Positions 17,165 to 27,074 of a stretch of DNA of 64,000 bases are shown here, one piece after another; the stretch's first letter is position 1; the number at the start of each line of letters is the position of its first letter. The position numbers and the translations under genes are program-made. Under the pieces are notes generated by a model. The model was not told the DNA's origin, ran no database searches, and saw only the letters and a list, made by a program, of their open reading frames with translations. The stretch comes from SAR324 cluster bacterium (GTDB lineage Bacteria; SAR324; NAC60-12). Location of the stretch: positions 167,313 through 231,312 of the forward strand of contig JADGAV010000007.1 in NCBI GenBank assembly GCA_015231825.1, read 5' to 3'.

Positions 17165-18720
17165 TGCAGAGTGCACTCATGAATATTAAACAAAAATTCC
17201 AACTCAACATAGCCCTGTCCATTGGGCTGATCAGCGGAATTGGCTTGATCGTTTTTTGGTCCTCTCAGTTACTGGAGGAAACCTTTCTTAAAAAATATTC
17301 CATTGACCAGATCATTCATGGAATCTTTGATCTCAACCTGCTGACCGAAGATTATTTACTGCATCAGGAAACCCGGCCTGTTCGCCAGTGGCATAGCACC
17401 CATGACGATCTTTCTCGGCACTTAATGTTTCAATCCTCTTCCAGTAATGCAGAACAATTTTTGTATAAGGAAATACAACTCAGCCATACAAAACTGGATA
17501 CCATCTTTTCCAGTTTAGTTGCTGAATTCCAATCTCAAAATTTCAGAAACAAATCGGCAGCACAGTTTTCACCAAAGCAAGAGCGATTAATCAGCCAACT
17601 GCAGACGGTGTCCATGTCCATGGTTTCCAATGCCAAACAACTATCTGCCTTGAACAAAAATGAAGTTGGGAGCACCTTAAGAAAGGCGAATGCTGCCGCG
17701 ATTGTATTTGTAGTAATTGTGGCGTTTGCCTTTATGCTCAATTCAATTTTACTAAACCAGAAAATCATTAAACCGATAACAGCTCTGCATCAGGGAATTC
17801 AGAGTATCATTGCGCAGCATTTGAACCTTCCGGTTGAAGTTAAACCAGGTGATGAATTGGAACAGCTGACTGACACATTCGAACAAATGAAAGAAAAACT
17901 CGATGAAGCACAAGGTATGCTTCATCAGGAAATAGAAAAACAAAAGCGTTCCAATGTGCTCATTGAAGAGCTCAATGAGAACTTGTCTAAGCAGGTCAAT
18001 GCGTTGGCGGCTTCCAACAAAGAATTGGACGATTTTGCCTATATTGCCGCTCATGACCTCAAGGAGCCGCTCAGAGCGATTCGATTCTACGCCCAATCGC
18101 TCACAAATGAAAACTCCCGGCAATTGAGTGAAAATGCCAACGAGAAGCTCGATCGGATGCTTCCTCTGACGCAGCAGATGGAAGATCTCATTGATGCTCT
18201 GCTCTTTTATTCTCGAGTCGGACGAACAGAACAGGCATATCAGGAAGTAAACCTTCAGTCCACATTGAACAATGTTCTGAAAAGGTTCCTCCATTCTATT
18301 GAAGAAAGTTGTATCGAGATTCGGGTTCCTCACCCCCTGCCGACATTATTTTGCGACAGTATTCGAGTAGGCGAGGTTTTTTACAATCTGATCTCAAATG
18401 CAGTGAAATACAGCGACAAGCTGAATAAATGGATCGAAATCGGGTGGCAGGAAGGAAATTCAGACGCGACCGGGAAAGGGAAAAAGAAAAGCTATATCTT
18501 CTACGTTAAAGACAACGGCATTGGAATCCAGGAAAAACATTTTGATGCGATATTTCAAATGTTTCGGCGTCTGCATGGTAAAGACAAGTTTGGAGGAGGC
18601 GTCGGAGCAGGACTGACGTTTGTTAAAAAGATCATTGCACAGCACGAAGGTCGAATTTGGTTGGAATCCACTTACAAGGAAGGAAGCACGTTTTATTTTA
18701 CCCTGCAAAAAGGAGCATGA
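17164..18720 (+). CDS. Sensor histidine kinase (HAMP-HisKA-HATPase)
   Basis: About 518 aa. It has a membrane segment near residues 13-34, a helical periplasmic region to about 175, a second membrane segment near 178-200, HAMP, a coiled coil, then HisKA with phospho-acceptor His297 in FAYIAAHDLKEPLRA. HATPase_c follows with an N-box (NLISNAVKY), DNGIGI and GVGAGLTFV. The core resembles phytochrome-type kinases. The ATG at 17164 overlaps the previous stop codon; a second ATG at 17179 is possible. Translational coupling to the binding-protein gene suggests that the binding protein presents a ligand to the periplasmic domain. A hybrid kinase gene follows after 136 bp. Confidence 0.92.
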   Translation: MQSALMNIKQKFQLNIALSIGLISGIGLIVFWSSQLLEETFLKKYSIDQIIHGIFDLNLLTEDYLLHQETRPVRQWHSTHDDLSRHLMFQSSSSNAEQFLYKEIQLSHTKLDTIFSSLVAEFQSQNFRNKSAAQFSPKQERLISQLQTVSMSMVSNAKQLSALNKNEVGSTLRKANAAAIVFVVIVAFAFMLNSILLNQKIIKPITALHQGIQSIIAQHLNLPVEVKPGDELEQLTDTFEQMKEKLDEAQGMLHQEIEKQKRSNVLIEELNENLSKQVNALAASNKELDDFAYIAAHDLKEPLRAIRFYAQSLTNENSRQLSENANEKLDRMLPLTQQMEDLIDALLFYSRVGRTEQAYQEVNLQSTLNNVLKRFLHSIEESCIEIRVPHPLPTLFCDSIRVGEVFYNLISNAVKYSDKLNKWIEIGWQEGNSDATGKGKKKSYIFYVKDNGIGIQEKHFDAIFQMFRRLHGKDKFGGGVGAGLTFVKKIIAQHEGRIWLESTYKEGSTFYFTLQKGA

Positions 18721-18856
18721 AAGTAGTGAGAGGGTATCAGGATTCGTCTTCTGCCGCGAAATATGTAAAGTTTGGATTCTGGAAAGGAGGACCAGGCTCA
18801 TCCAAAACAATAGTGAAAAACAAGAGAGTATTTCACTTATTCCAAAGGAGGGCATC

Positions 18857-20524
18857 ATGCATTCAAATAATATAAAAATCCTCATTGTCGACGACAGCTT
18901 TGATGATCGGAAAATGCTGAAGGAACTGCTGGACGAAAGCAAAGATGTGCTCTACCAGTTTGCAGAATGTGAAGAAGGCCAGCAAGCCATTGAACTGCTG
19001 CAGAATGAATTCTTCAACTGCCTCCTTCTGGACTATAGGCTCCCCGACATGGATGGATTAGAATTTGTGAAGCAAATAGAAGCCGGCATCGAAATTTTGC
19101 CCCCACTCGTAATGTTGACCGGACAGGGAAATGAACGTGTGGCTGTGCAGGCACTTAAATCCGGATTTCAAGATTATCTGGTAAAGGGTGAAATTACATC
19201 GGACAGTCTTCAGAAAACAGTGAACAATGCCATTGAAAAAAGTTCGATGGCAAATGAAATTTCACGACAGCAACTGGAACTGCAAGAGGCAAATGCCCGA
19301 CTGAGAAAAACCAACCAAAAAATTCTCGAGGAGATCTCCGAGCGAAAACAACTGGAAGCCCAGTTGCGACAGGCACAAAAAATGGAAGCCATTGGGATTT
19401 TGACTGGAGGCATAGCTCACGAATTTAACAACCTGCTGTCTCCGATCCTTGGATACACTGAATTGCTCATCGGAGATAAAGCCAGCGACGACCCGGAAAA
19501 GGAAAGCCTTGAGCAGATACAAATTGCCGGGAACAGAGCAAAAAAACTAGTTCAGCAAATGCTTGCATACGGACAGCAATCCCTCTCCCAAAGAGAATCT
19601 GTTTCATTAGAGTCTTTGGTCAAAGCGACTCTCGAATTTGTGAAAAAAACAATTCCCCGCAACATTGTCAGCAAAACAGAAATTGAAGCGGATTTGCCAC
19701 CGATTCGGGGGATGCCCAACGAAATCCATCAAGTCATTGTCAACCTCTGCCTCAATGCCAGTCAAGCGATGCCGGATGGCGGAGAAATAGCAATCCGTTT
19801 AATAAACGAGGGCTATCGAAAATTTAAAAACGCGAGTGGACAGAGTCGCGAAGGGGAGTTCATTGCTCTTTATGTTGAGGATACCGGAGTCGGCATGGAT
19901 CAACCCACACTCGATAAAATTTATGATCCATTTTTTACCACTAAAAAAGTTGGATTTGGGACAGGTTTGGGGTTGTCGGTGGTGTATGGAATTGTCGAAC
20001 AGCACAAAGGCCATATATTGGTTGAAAGTGAGTTGGGCAAGGGAACTGTCTTTAAAATTTATTTTCCTGTTTCTCGGGAAGAAGCAAAATCCCCAATTTT
20101 GAATGCATGTAAAATTGATCCTGAAAACTTCCGTATTCTGCTGATTGATGACGAACCGATCGTTGCCAAATTAGCAAAGCGAATGCTTGAAAAGCTAGGG
20201 TACTTTGTCAACGACTATATTGATTGTTCCGAAGCATTGAATTTTTTTACCGAACACCCTCAAGACTTTGAACTGGTGCTGACAGACTATGAAATGCCTC
20301 AAATGAACGGCAAACAACTGGCAATGAAAATAAAGGAAATTCGTCCCCAGATTCCAATTGTTTTATTGACGGGTTATGGAGATTTACTCCTCAAACAGGA
20401 TATCGCCAAATGGGGAATGGAAGGCATGTTGACCAAGCCTTTTGAAATAAAAGAACTCGGAGAACTTGTTCAGGAGATCTTGAGTACAAACTCTGGAGCA
20501 GATGGCGAAATTCAGTGTTTGTGA
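18857..20524 (+). CDS. Hybrid histidine kinase with two receiver domains (REC-HisKA-HATPase-REC)
   Basis: 555 aa, soluble. An N-terminal receiver domain (about 5-125, phospho-acceptor Asp59 in LLLDYRLPDMDG) is followed by a coiled coil, HisKA with His188 in GGIAHEFNNLLSPILGY, HATPase_c with NLCLNASQAM and DTGVGMD, and a C-terminal receiver (about 432-550, Asp477 in LTDYEMPQMNG). The true start is the ATG at 18857 after AAAGGAGG; the frame is open further upstream, but that part overlaps the previous gene. There is no DNA-binding output domain, so the signal must pass to another protein. The layout suggests a phosphorelay from the upstream kinase into REC1 and out through REC2. Confidence 0.92.
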   Translation: MHSNNIKILIVDDSFDDRKMLKELLDESKDVLYQFAECEEGQQAIELLQNEFFNCLLLDYRLPDMDGLEFVKQIEAGIEILPPLVMLTGQGNERVAVQALKSGFQDYLVKGEITSDSLQKTVNNAIEKSSMANEISRQQLELQEANARLRKTNQKILEEISERKQLEAQLRQAQKMEAIGILTGGIAHEFNNLLSPILGYTELLIGDKASDDPEKESLEQIQIAGNRAKKLVQQMLAYGQQSLSQRESVSLESLVKATLEFVKKTIPRNIVSKTEIEADLPPIRGMPNEIHQVIVNLCLNASQAMPDGGEIAIRLINEGYRKFKNASGQSREGEFIALYVEDTGVGMDQPTLDKIYDPFFTTKKVGFGTGLGLSVVYGIVEQHKGHILVESELGKGTVFKIYFPVSREEAKSPILNACKIDPENFRILLIDDEPIVAKLAKRMLEKLGYFVNDYIDCSEALNFFTEHPQDFELVLTDYEMPQMNGKQLAMKIKEIRPQIPIVLLTGYGDLLLKQDIAKWGMEGMLTKPFEIKELGELVQEILSTNSGADGEIQCL

Positions 20525-20553
20525 ATGCTTGGCAGGGGTTTCTGGATGCCTGA

Positions 20554-21660
20554 TCAGTGACACCCCAATACCGTTTCATCTGCGAGCATATCCACCACTG
20601 CTTCGAGACTTCCGGTTTCCTCAAAAGTTCGCAATTGACGGTCGGCGCTGGTGCCTCGAGTCAATATTGATCGGATCTGTTCGATTTCCTGTCGAGACCC
20701 CAACTCATCGACGACATCATCCACAAGTTCCAGCAATTCTTCAATCAAAAAACGCAGCGGAATTTCTTCTTCTTTGCCGAAATCAATCAACTTCCCATCC
20801 AATCCATCCTTCATCGCTCTCCATTTATTTTCCGCAATCAAACTTTGCCGATATATGCGCCAGGTTTGATTCTTCCTGCGCAGTTGGATCAGTTTCGCAA
20901 CCATCGCCTGAATCAAAGCGGCAATGCTGAGCACATCTTCAATTTGGGTGGTGCAGTCGCACATGCGGAATTCAAGGGTCGGATATTTTGGATGGGGACG
21001 AATATCCCACCAGATTTTGGTCGCTTCCTCAAGGCAGTTGGTTTTGATCAAAGTGTCGACATAGTGATCATAGGCCCTTGCAGATTCAAAATGCTCGGGC
21101 AGTCCGGTGCGCGGTAAATTCTCAAAGACAACCGTACGGTAGGATTTCAGACCCGTATTTTGCCCCATCCAAAATGGAGACGAAGTCGCCAGGGCAAAAA
21201 TGTGGGGGATGGTGTAGCTGATTTGGTTCATGACGTCAATCCGCAGATCGGGGTCAGGTATGCCGATATGAACATGCATGCCAAAGATGAGCAATCGTCG
21301 CCCCAAAATCTTGTAGTCTGTCATCAATCCCTGATAGCGGTCTTTATCAGTGATCAATTGATTTTCCCAACGGGAAAAAGGATGGGTTCCGGCAGCAATG
21401 ATCTTGCGCCCGTTTTTGTGGGCGACTTCACTGACCATACTTCTGAGTCGAGTGACTTCCTGACGGGCTTCTTTGATATTCCGGCAGACATGCGTTCGGG
21501 TTTCCACCTGGGACTGAAGAGCCTCCGGCGTGACTTGATCCCGGAAAAGAACCGCACCTTTATCCATAATTTCTGAAATATAGGAAGTCAATTCCCGTGT
21601 CTCAGGATCAATGATTTGATATTCTTCTTCAATCCCAAGCGACAAATCTTTAATATCCAT
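20554..21660 (-). CDS. YbdK-type carboxylate-amine ligase (GCS2 family)
   Basis: 368 aa, full length for the family. It begins LSLGIEEEYQIIDPETREL, the GCS2 signature with metal-binding glutamates. Further conserved blocks are HVHIGIPDPDLRIDVMNQ, LATSSPFWMGQNTG, and a late EFRMCDCTTQIEDVL. These enzymes have weak glutamate-cysteine ligase activity; the physiological substrate is generally unknown. The ATG at 21660 follows GGAGG. It is convergent with the hybrid kinase gene, 29 bp apart, and has no obvious pathway neighbour. Confidence 0.92.
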   Translation of the reverse strand: MDIKDLSLGIEEEYQIIDPETRELTSYISEIMDKGAVLFRDQVTPEALQSQVETRTHVCRNIKEARQEVTRLRSMVSEVAHKNGRKIIAAGTHPFSRWENQLITDKDRYQGLMTDYKILGRRLLIFGMHVHIGIPDPDLRIDVMNQISYTIPHIFALATSSPFWMGQNTGLKSYRTVVFENLPRTGLPEHFESARAYDHYVDTLIKTNCLEEATKIWWDIRPHPKYPTLEFRMCDCTTQIEDVLSIAALIQAMVAKLIQLRRKNQTWRIYRQSLIAENKWRAMKDGLDGKLIDFGKEEEIPLRFLIEELLELVDDVVDELGSRQEIEQIRSILTRGTSADRQLRTFEETGSLEAVVDMLADETVLGCH

Positions 21661-22001
21661 TCCAGGGCCTCCGATTTTTTAAAGAAAAGACTGAGCCGCA
21701 TCCATTATATTCGCAATTCAGATTTTTTAAAAAAATGCGTATCAGATCTACCGTCTCCGGTTCACTCCCGGTCTCTTTTGTCAAAGTGGGCAACATTATC
21801 AAGCAAATGTTTTCTTTGTAAAGTTTATTTTCTTCAATTTTCCGCAGCCTTTGGAAGATGGACCCCGATGCTATTGGTAAAATCGATGCTTCGATACCAT
21901 TGAAAAATCATTTGATCAAAAATTTCAATTCTATAAAAGAAATAATTTGCTGAATCAGGCATGCCGGAAAAAGGGGCTTATCGGGGAATTTCTCCCTGGC
22001 T
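21661..22001. other. Gene-free gap, 341 bp
   Basis: This gap lies between the O-antigen ligase-like gene and the YbdK gene, both on the minus strand. It is AT-rich and I see no gene, strong hairpin or clear promoter. It presumably holds the YbdK promoter. Confidence 0.45.
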
Positions 22002-23339
22002 TTAGGCAGGTACCAAACTATCCTTATTTTTAAGGGACGAGTTCGCCGGCGATTTTTCAATATGCTTTCCAAGATGCAAAGACCATCCTATCAACGCAAA
22101 AAGCAGCGTCTGCGTTTCTCCATCCCGCAGACTGTTTTCAAAAACACCACCAACCATAAAACCAGCAAATCCCGCCTGCATCCCCCATAAAAGCGCTTTT
22201 TCAAAAGGAAACTGCTTTTTTGCAGCCCGGATCCAAAAGAAATTCCATTTCAAAACCGTTCCCCAAAACCAGAAGTAGCAAAGCAATCCTATCAGACCGA
22301 AGTTGAGCCAGGTTTGCAGATAGATATTGTGAACTCCCGCAGAAGCTTTGTTGAGAAATGTATGGTGATGGTACTGTTCTCCGACAATTTTTCGATAAGC
22401 AGGCATGATTTGTTCATCATTGTTCAGTCCAATACCCAACCAGAAATGGTCTCGGATGGCTAATCCAGCCGATTCCCAGAGGAAAAATCGGTCCCGATGG
22501 TGGCGGGAAGTCAGCATACTGTCGAAACGGGCTTTCAAGGGAGTCTCAATAGACTGCTGATAAGTATTGAAGGAGGAACCGATATTCAGGAAAGGAACTG
22601 CAGCAGTCCCTACTATGACAATAAAGATTCCCAGAGCAATGAGCCATTTTTTCGGCAATTGGAGCGCCAGTACGGCTAAAGCGGCCAGTGCGCCCAGCCA
22701 GGCACTGCGTCCCAGGGATAAAAACAGACCGCCCAGCATACAGAAACTGCCTGCTATCATTCCCAGACGAAGCGGCCATGAATATAAAGGACGGCATCCC
22801 AAAGATAAAAAAAGAGGAAAGGCCAGCAGCAGATAATGGGCATAAGTCAAATGATGACTGAAATTTCCCTTGGCATGAAACACCCCGGTGATGAGGCCGT
22901 CAGGAGCGTATGGAGTGATTTTTTTATGCCCTTCTCCACGAAACCAGTCCACCCCCTCGAAATATTGAACAATGCCATAAATGGAAACCAGTACGAGCAT
23001 AAAAAGAAAGATTTTCAGCAATCGATCCGACTTGATCCCATCAAAACTTTTCCAAACAACAAAAGGGAGAAAGAATCGCCAAAACTCCCGCAGGGGCGTC
23101 ACCGCTTCCCAGGAAAAATCAGCAGACAATCCTGAAATGAATGCCGAACCAATCAGGGCAAGCACAGGCCAGATCAAGGGAATCTTCAACTGCCGCCAAT
23201 CTGGAAAGAAAAAACAGGCGGCAAAAAACAGAAGATACAAAGCCATAGAGACTCCGCCTACTGCAGCCATGGAAAATGTGCTGAAGAAGAATAGCGCATA
23301 AACCAGAAATCGGGCAGTTGAGGATATTCGGGAAGCCAT
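22002..23339 (-). CDS. O-antigen ligase-like (Wzy_C) membrane protein
   Basis: 445 aa with about ten to twelve hydrophobic segments and one large periplasmic loop (about 215-320), the plan of WaaL/Wzy polymerases. The Wzy_C region is recognisable by FSHHLTYAHYLLLAFPLFLS, SLGRSAWLGALAALAV and the HNIYLQTWLNFGLIGLLCY block, where the conserved His and loop arginines are used to join or polymerise O-antigen on the periplasmic side of the inner membrane. Which glycan it handles is unknown; related proteins also glycosylate proteins. It is an isolated gene with no other surface-polysaccharide genes beside it. Confidence 0.88.
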   Translation of the reverse strand: MASRISSTARFLVYALFFFSTFSMAAVGGVSMALYLLFFAACFFFPDWRQLKIPLIWPVLALIGSAFISGLSADFSWEAVTPLREFWRFFLPFVVWKSFDGIKSDRLLKIFLFMLVLVSIYGIVQYFEGVDWFRGEGHKKITPYAPDGLITGVFHAKGNFSHHLTYAHYLLLAFPLFLSLGCRPLYSWPLRLGMIAGSFCMLGGLFLSLGRSAWLGALAALAVLALQLPKKWLIALGIFIVIVGTAAVPFLNIGSSFNTYQQSIETPLKARFDSMLTSRHHRDRFFLWESAGLAIRDHFWLGIGLNNDEQIMPAYRKIVGEQYHHHTFLNKASAGVHNIYLQTWLNFGLIGLLCYFWFWGTVLKWNFFWIRAAKKQFPFEKALLWGMQAGFAGFMVGGVFENSLRDGETQTLLFALIGWSLHLGKHIEKSPANSSLKNKDSLVPA

Positions 23340-23580
23340 AATGCTGTTCAGGATAGAAAATTCGCCAATGGCAGAATAATTGATTTATAAATCAATGCAA
23401 ATCTCATGAGAAAACATTGATTTTTCCAATAGTTTTTGTGAAGTTAACAAGAATCGTTTTTGTAAACCTGTTGTTCCTGATGAAAATCACACGAGATGGG
23501 CTTGTTTTTAGATACCATTTGTCTGCTGGAAAGCATGAGCAGCCAGCCTTTCAGATCCTGCCGAAACTTATTGATCTCCT

Positions 23581-25614
23581 ATGCCCTCTGAATCTTATCC
23601 TCCTCAAAAATTAGCCACAGTTGAGCTGCTGACACAGGAAATCGCATTTTCAAATCCTAGTAAAATCGTCAATGAGATCAACAATTTTTATACAAAAAAC
23701 ACAAAATATGATTCAGAATATTACCAAATAACGGGCACTGAACCGGGAGGAGACGAGAAAACAATCAAAAAAGTGAAGAGTATCATGCTCTCGCATCTCC
23801 AGCAGATGAGACAGACATCTTCTAAAATGGAATATCATGCCCTGGTACAATCACTTCCCAAAAAAGATAAAATCCCCCGCATTGAAGACGCGATACTGCT
23901 GAGATCGCACCTGCTCTTTGCTCTGGACATCGCCCGAGATACCATCAAGTTTAAGCACTTGACTACCGATCCGGACAAAGAAATTTATCTGGAGCATTTT
24001 ATCCAACGGTGGATTTACAAATTTTGCCGCCATATTTTCGATTTCGAAAATATTGATGATGCACTGATTGCTCTCTTTGAGCAGGAACAAAAAAAGGGCA
24101 AAACAGGATTCAATGATTTGATTGGTACGTTTACTCACATGAGTGACCTCCATTTGGCCCCTGATCCAGGCAAAGTGGGCTATGATCCTCTAAACATGCG
24201 ACGCCTCTATGTGGTATTCAGCCACTTGCTATTTGCCTATCTATTGAAGGGAATTCCTGTTCCAAGAAATCTGCAGAAAATTTTTGTCGAATTCCAAAAA
24301 AACAAGTTCTTTGATTATGAACAGTTCAAAAATGAGACCGAGTCGACGCAGGCGGAATGGAAATGTCTGCTGATTCAACCGGGAGACGCCAGTACTTTTT
24401 TTAAAAAATTCAAGCAAATCGACAAACGCGTGAAAAAAGCCGTGCTGTTGGGAATGCTGGTGGATGCGGAACGCAAATTTGCAATTGAGCAATACTGTAA
24501 CATGAGCTTGAGAGGAGTGGCGGAACTCTATTTGATGACTGGAAAAAACCTCAGCAGCGGAAAAATGACTGCTGCACAGGGAAAAGATTGGTTCATCAAT
24601 GTTTATCGGAGCATCACAGAAGTGGTTGCAGAAAAGAAAATTGTCGAAAATACCAGTATTCCGGAAGCACTCCGCAAGGTCTTCGGTGATCCCCAGTCAT
24701 TTGAGGCCCCCCAGTTCAATGATGCGGAAGAGGAAGAAGAGAGAGAAGTCAAAAATAAAAATAGCGCAATTCAGCAAAAGCCATCGGAAAGTGCCGCTCC
24801 AGCTCCGGTTCCTGTTGATATTCCCAATCTTGTTGCGGCAAAAAACCTGGAGGAACTGAAGGATTCGGGTGCTACCAAAAAAATTGTTATTGTACAGGAT
24901 TCCAATGTCTTGGATTTAGTTGTCAAAAACTGGGAAATTCGGGGAAATTTAACATTCCCGGAATTGATCGAATTCGCGCGAATTCCTTTTCAAGTCTTAC
25001 AGCCCAAATCTCCGGGAATAAGGGAGGGTCGAAAATTTGTTTCATTTGCCTACCTGATTGCACTGGGGCTGGATGAGGAACACATTCGTCATTTCGTGGA
25101 AAAACTTGCAAAGACCAAACAGATTTCTGCGAAACGGGCCTCCCAGCTGCAAAGGCTCTACCCCATCGCCATGGAACAGATTGGTGAATTACAGCAACTG
25201 AATACGGATGCAAGACCGCTGGTGAGTCCCCAGGGATTCATCATACCGGGAATTTTTATTGAAAAATGCGAGGCACTTCAAAAAATTTTTATGGGAAGTT
25301 TTTCTTATATTCAAAGTTTACTTTCTTATTGGATCATAGTGGAAGAAATCTATTTCAGTATTGCCAAGGCCACAGCCGTGATGGGCAACATCTCAAACCC
25401 CACCCCGCAGCAAATTGAAAAGTTCACTCAGTCCCGAAATGCAGAATTTATGGCTTCCTACGAGAAGGCGTTGACCTTCGCTGGAGCACTCAAAACCTAC
25501 TTTAAGAAGAAATACAAACCTGAGCTGCAAAAACAATTCGTCAACGTCAAAATAAAGAACGATTTGCTTCAGTTCGCCAATACCGAACCCGTCAATCTCG
25601 CTGAACGACAGTGA
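23581..25614 (+). CDS. Uncharacterised 677-aa two-part helical protein
   Basis: No family recognised. There is no signal peptide or membrane anchor, so it is presumably cytoplasmic. Residues 1-375 and 420-677 are two mainly helical parts joined by a low-complexity linker (about 378-416) with a run of acidic residues (AEEEEEREV) followed by a Pro/Ala-rich stretch. Residues 430-448 (KKIVIVQDSNVLDLVV) look like a beta strand inside the second part. The start at 23581 has no good ribosome binding site. It is convergent with a SPOR-domain gene only 18 bp away, and a further unknown lies 1.5 kb on. It is probably a lineage-specific protein. Confidence 0.8.
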   Translation: MPSESYPPQKLATVELLTQEIAFSNPSKIVNEINNFYTKNTKYDSEYYQITGTEPGGDEKTIKKVKSIMLSHLQQMRQTSSKMEYHALVQSLPKKDKIPRIEDAILLRSHLLFALDIARDTIKFKHLTTDPDKEIYLEHFIQRWIYKFCRHIFDFENIDDALIALFEQEQKKGKTGFNDLIGTFTHMSDLHLAPDPGKVGYDPLNMRRLYVVFSHLLFAYLLKGIPVPRNLQKIFVEFQKNKFFDYEQFKNETESTQAEWKCLLIQPGDASTFFKKFKQIDKRVKKAVLLGMLVDAERKFAIEQYCNMSLRGVAELYLMTGKNLSSGKMTAAQGKDWFINVYRSITEVVAEKKIVENTSIPEALRKVFGDPQSFEAPQFNDAEEEEEREVKNKNSAIQQKPSESAAPAPVPVDIPNLVAAKNLEELKDSGATKKIVIVQDSNVLDLVVKNWEIRGNLTFPELIEFARIPFQVLQPKSPGIREGRKFVSFAYLIALGLDEEHIRHFVEKLAKTKQISAKRASQLQRLYPIAMEQIGELQQLNTDARPLVSPQGFIIPGIFIEKCEALQKIFMGSFSYIQSLLSYWIIVEEIYFSIAKATAVMGNISNPTPQQIEKFTQSRNAEFMASYEKALTFAGALKTYFKKKYKPELQKQFVNVKIKNDLLQFANTEPVNLAERQ

Positions 25615-25632
25615 TTTTCCAGGAATAATTAC

Positions 25633-26664
25633 TCACAAGCGATAGGCTTTTGTGATGATCCATACCCGGTCAAACTGCTCGTCCTGTTCCATCAAATGAT
25701 TTTGCAGAGCCAGGGCATCTTCTCTGGAGTCGAAGCTCTTTGTCCGGATAAGATAATACAGAGTTTTTTGGTGGGAGGACTTTATATCGAACTGCAGCTG
25801 CCCGGCAAATTTAAGATTCAAACTGCCGGTGACATATTCTGCAGTCTTTCGATCGGGAAACAAGCCCATTGAAATACGGTAGCTGGTTCCCTCCCTTTGA
25901 CGAAAAGCTTCTCCTGTCACATGATAGCTTTCGTTGATTCGCCTCGACCATTGTGCCGCTTTATAAGCGTTAAATTTGTGCCGGGAGACAACTTCAAAAA
26001 CCGGAGTGCTTTCAACTTTTGTAACGACATTTGGACGAAGACCGTTCTGCTTCAGCAAAGTGCGAAAGTTTTCCACACATGTTTGATCGAGACAGCGAGC
26101 CACCTGCACAAAGTATTTGAATTTTTCAATGGGCGGAGGTGGTGCTTCTACATTTTCGCTCTTTCCGGGAAGCTCCTCCTGAATTTCTTCAATTTCGGTT
26201 TTCACGGTATCAATCAGATCAGGCAGTTCCGAAATCAGATTTTCTACCTGCTCCAAAGACGATTCCTCGGTTGATTCTGTATCATCCGTACCATCTTGCC
26301 TGTCTTCCAGAAGCTGGGCAACATAAGACAGCAGTTCTTCAGGAGGATCGATGGTCATCCACAATGCTCCTCCCCCGAGCAAGCCTCCGATTAAAACAGC
26401 AATTCCCACCAGCAGCAAAAAGTTTCTTTTTTTCCCTGACCGTTTTGCGGGGCCTATTTCTTCATCCAGGTATGAATTCTCTTCATCGTCAAAATCCGAA
26501 AAATCGTCTTCAAATGATTTATCGGGCGAACTCGCACTGAAGTCTCCCATCTCCTCGAATTCATCGTCTTCAAATGAATCCGCAAGCAGTTCCTCTTCCT
26601 CTTCGAATGATTCCAGCTCTTTAGCCAGTTCTTCCAGTTCGCTGTCTAAACTTTCCGTTGCCAT
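25633..26664 (-). CDS. SPOR-domain inner-membrane protein
   Basis: 343 aa. The cytoplasmic N terminus (1-70) is very acidic with SFEDD-type repeats; a membrane helix spans 81-105 after a basic RSGKKRN stop; an acidic periplasmic helix follows (about 128-170); and the C terminus (about 182-343) contains successive SPOR-like units (KYFVQVARCLD, then SYRISMGLFPDRKTAEYV and YYLIRTKSFDSREDALAL). SPOR domains bind denuded peptidoglycan glycans at septa, so a role in division or wall remodelling is likely. The ATG at 26664 has AAGGTGA. It is convergent with the 677-aa unknown. Confidence 0.85.
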   Translation of the reverse strand: MATESLDSELEELAKELESFEEEEELLADSFEDDEFEEMGDFSASSPDKSFEDDFSDFDDEENSYLDEEIGPAKRSGKKRNFLLLVGIAVLIGGLLGGGALWMTIDPPEELLSYVAQLLEDRQDGTDDTESTEESSLEQVENLISELPDLIDTVKTEIEEIQEELPGKSENVEAPPPPIEKFKYFVQVARCLDQTCVENFRTLLKQNGLRPNVVTKVESTPVFEVVSRHKFNAYKAAQWSRRINESYHVTGEAFRQREGTSYRISMGLFPDRKTAEYVTGSLNLKFAGQLQFDIKSSHQKTLYYLIRTKSFDSREDALALQNHLMEQDEQFDRVWIITKAYRL

Positions 26665-27074
26665 TCACCTTGCCTTATCGAAATATTCATATTAACCCGA
26701 ATTCATATAAAAAACAGGTTTTCACGTTGGTGCTAATTTTAGACCATAACACTCATATATTATATTTTTGATGCATTTTTTTCTGAAACGGTTGAATGAA
26801 CACGCCTGATTTTTCGATTCGATTCTCGGTCTTTCAAGAAACAATCCCGGAAATAAAGAAATTCCAGAACAATTTCTAAATTTTTGGCACGCAAATTGAT
26901 TGATTTGATCAGCAACAAAATCGATATCCTGTGTTTTTTAAAAAGTTCGTGACAATTCCATTTTATGGATCAGACAAAAAACGGGAACTTGTTTCCATTT
27001 ATAATTTGTTGTAAAACACAGCTAATTTTTCTTGCACTCCAGCAAGCATAGATAAACTTAATTCTGACTCGCCT
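26665..27074. promoter_or_regulatory. Divergent intergenic region with a TGGCAC motif
   Basis: 410 bp, AT-rich, between the SPOR gene (minus) and the 444-aa unknown (plus). At 26873-26898 it has TTTCTAAATTTT followed by TGGCACGCAAATTG, very like the segment at 6382-6406 upstream of the paralogue. It resembles a sigma54 -24/-12 promoter (TGGCAC, 5 bases, TTGAT) except for the final C of the -12 GC. Confidence 0.4.

Noticed and set aside
18620..18856. Extended N terminus of the double-receiver hybrid kinase
   Set aside because: It overlaps the previous kinase gene and precedes a strong ribosome binding site at 18857; the receiver domain begins right after that ATG.
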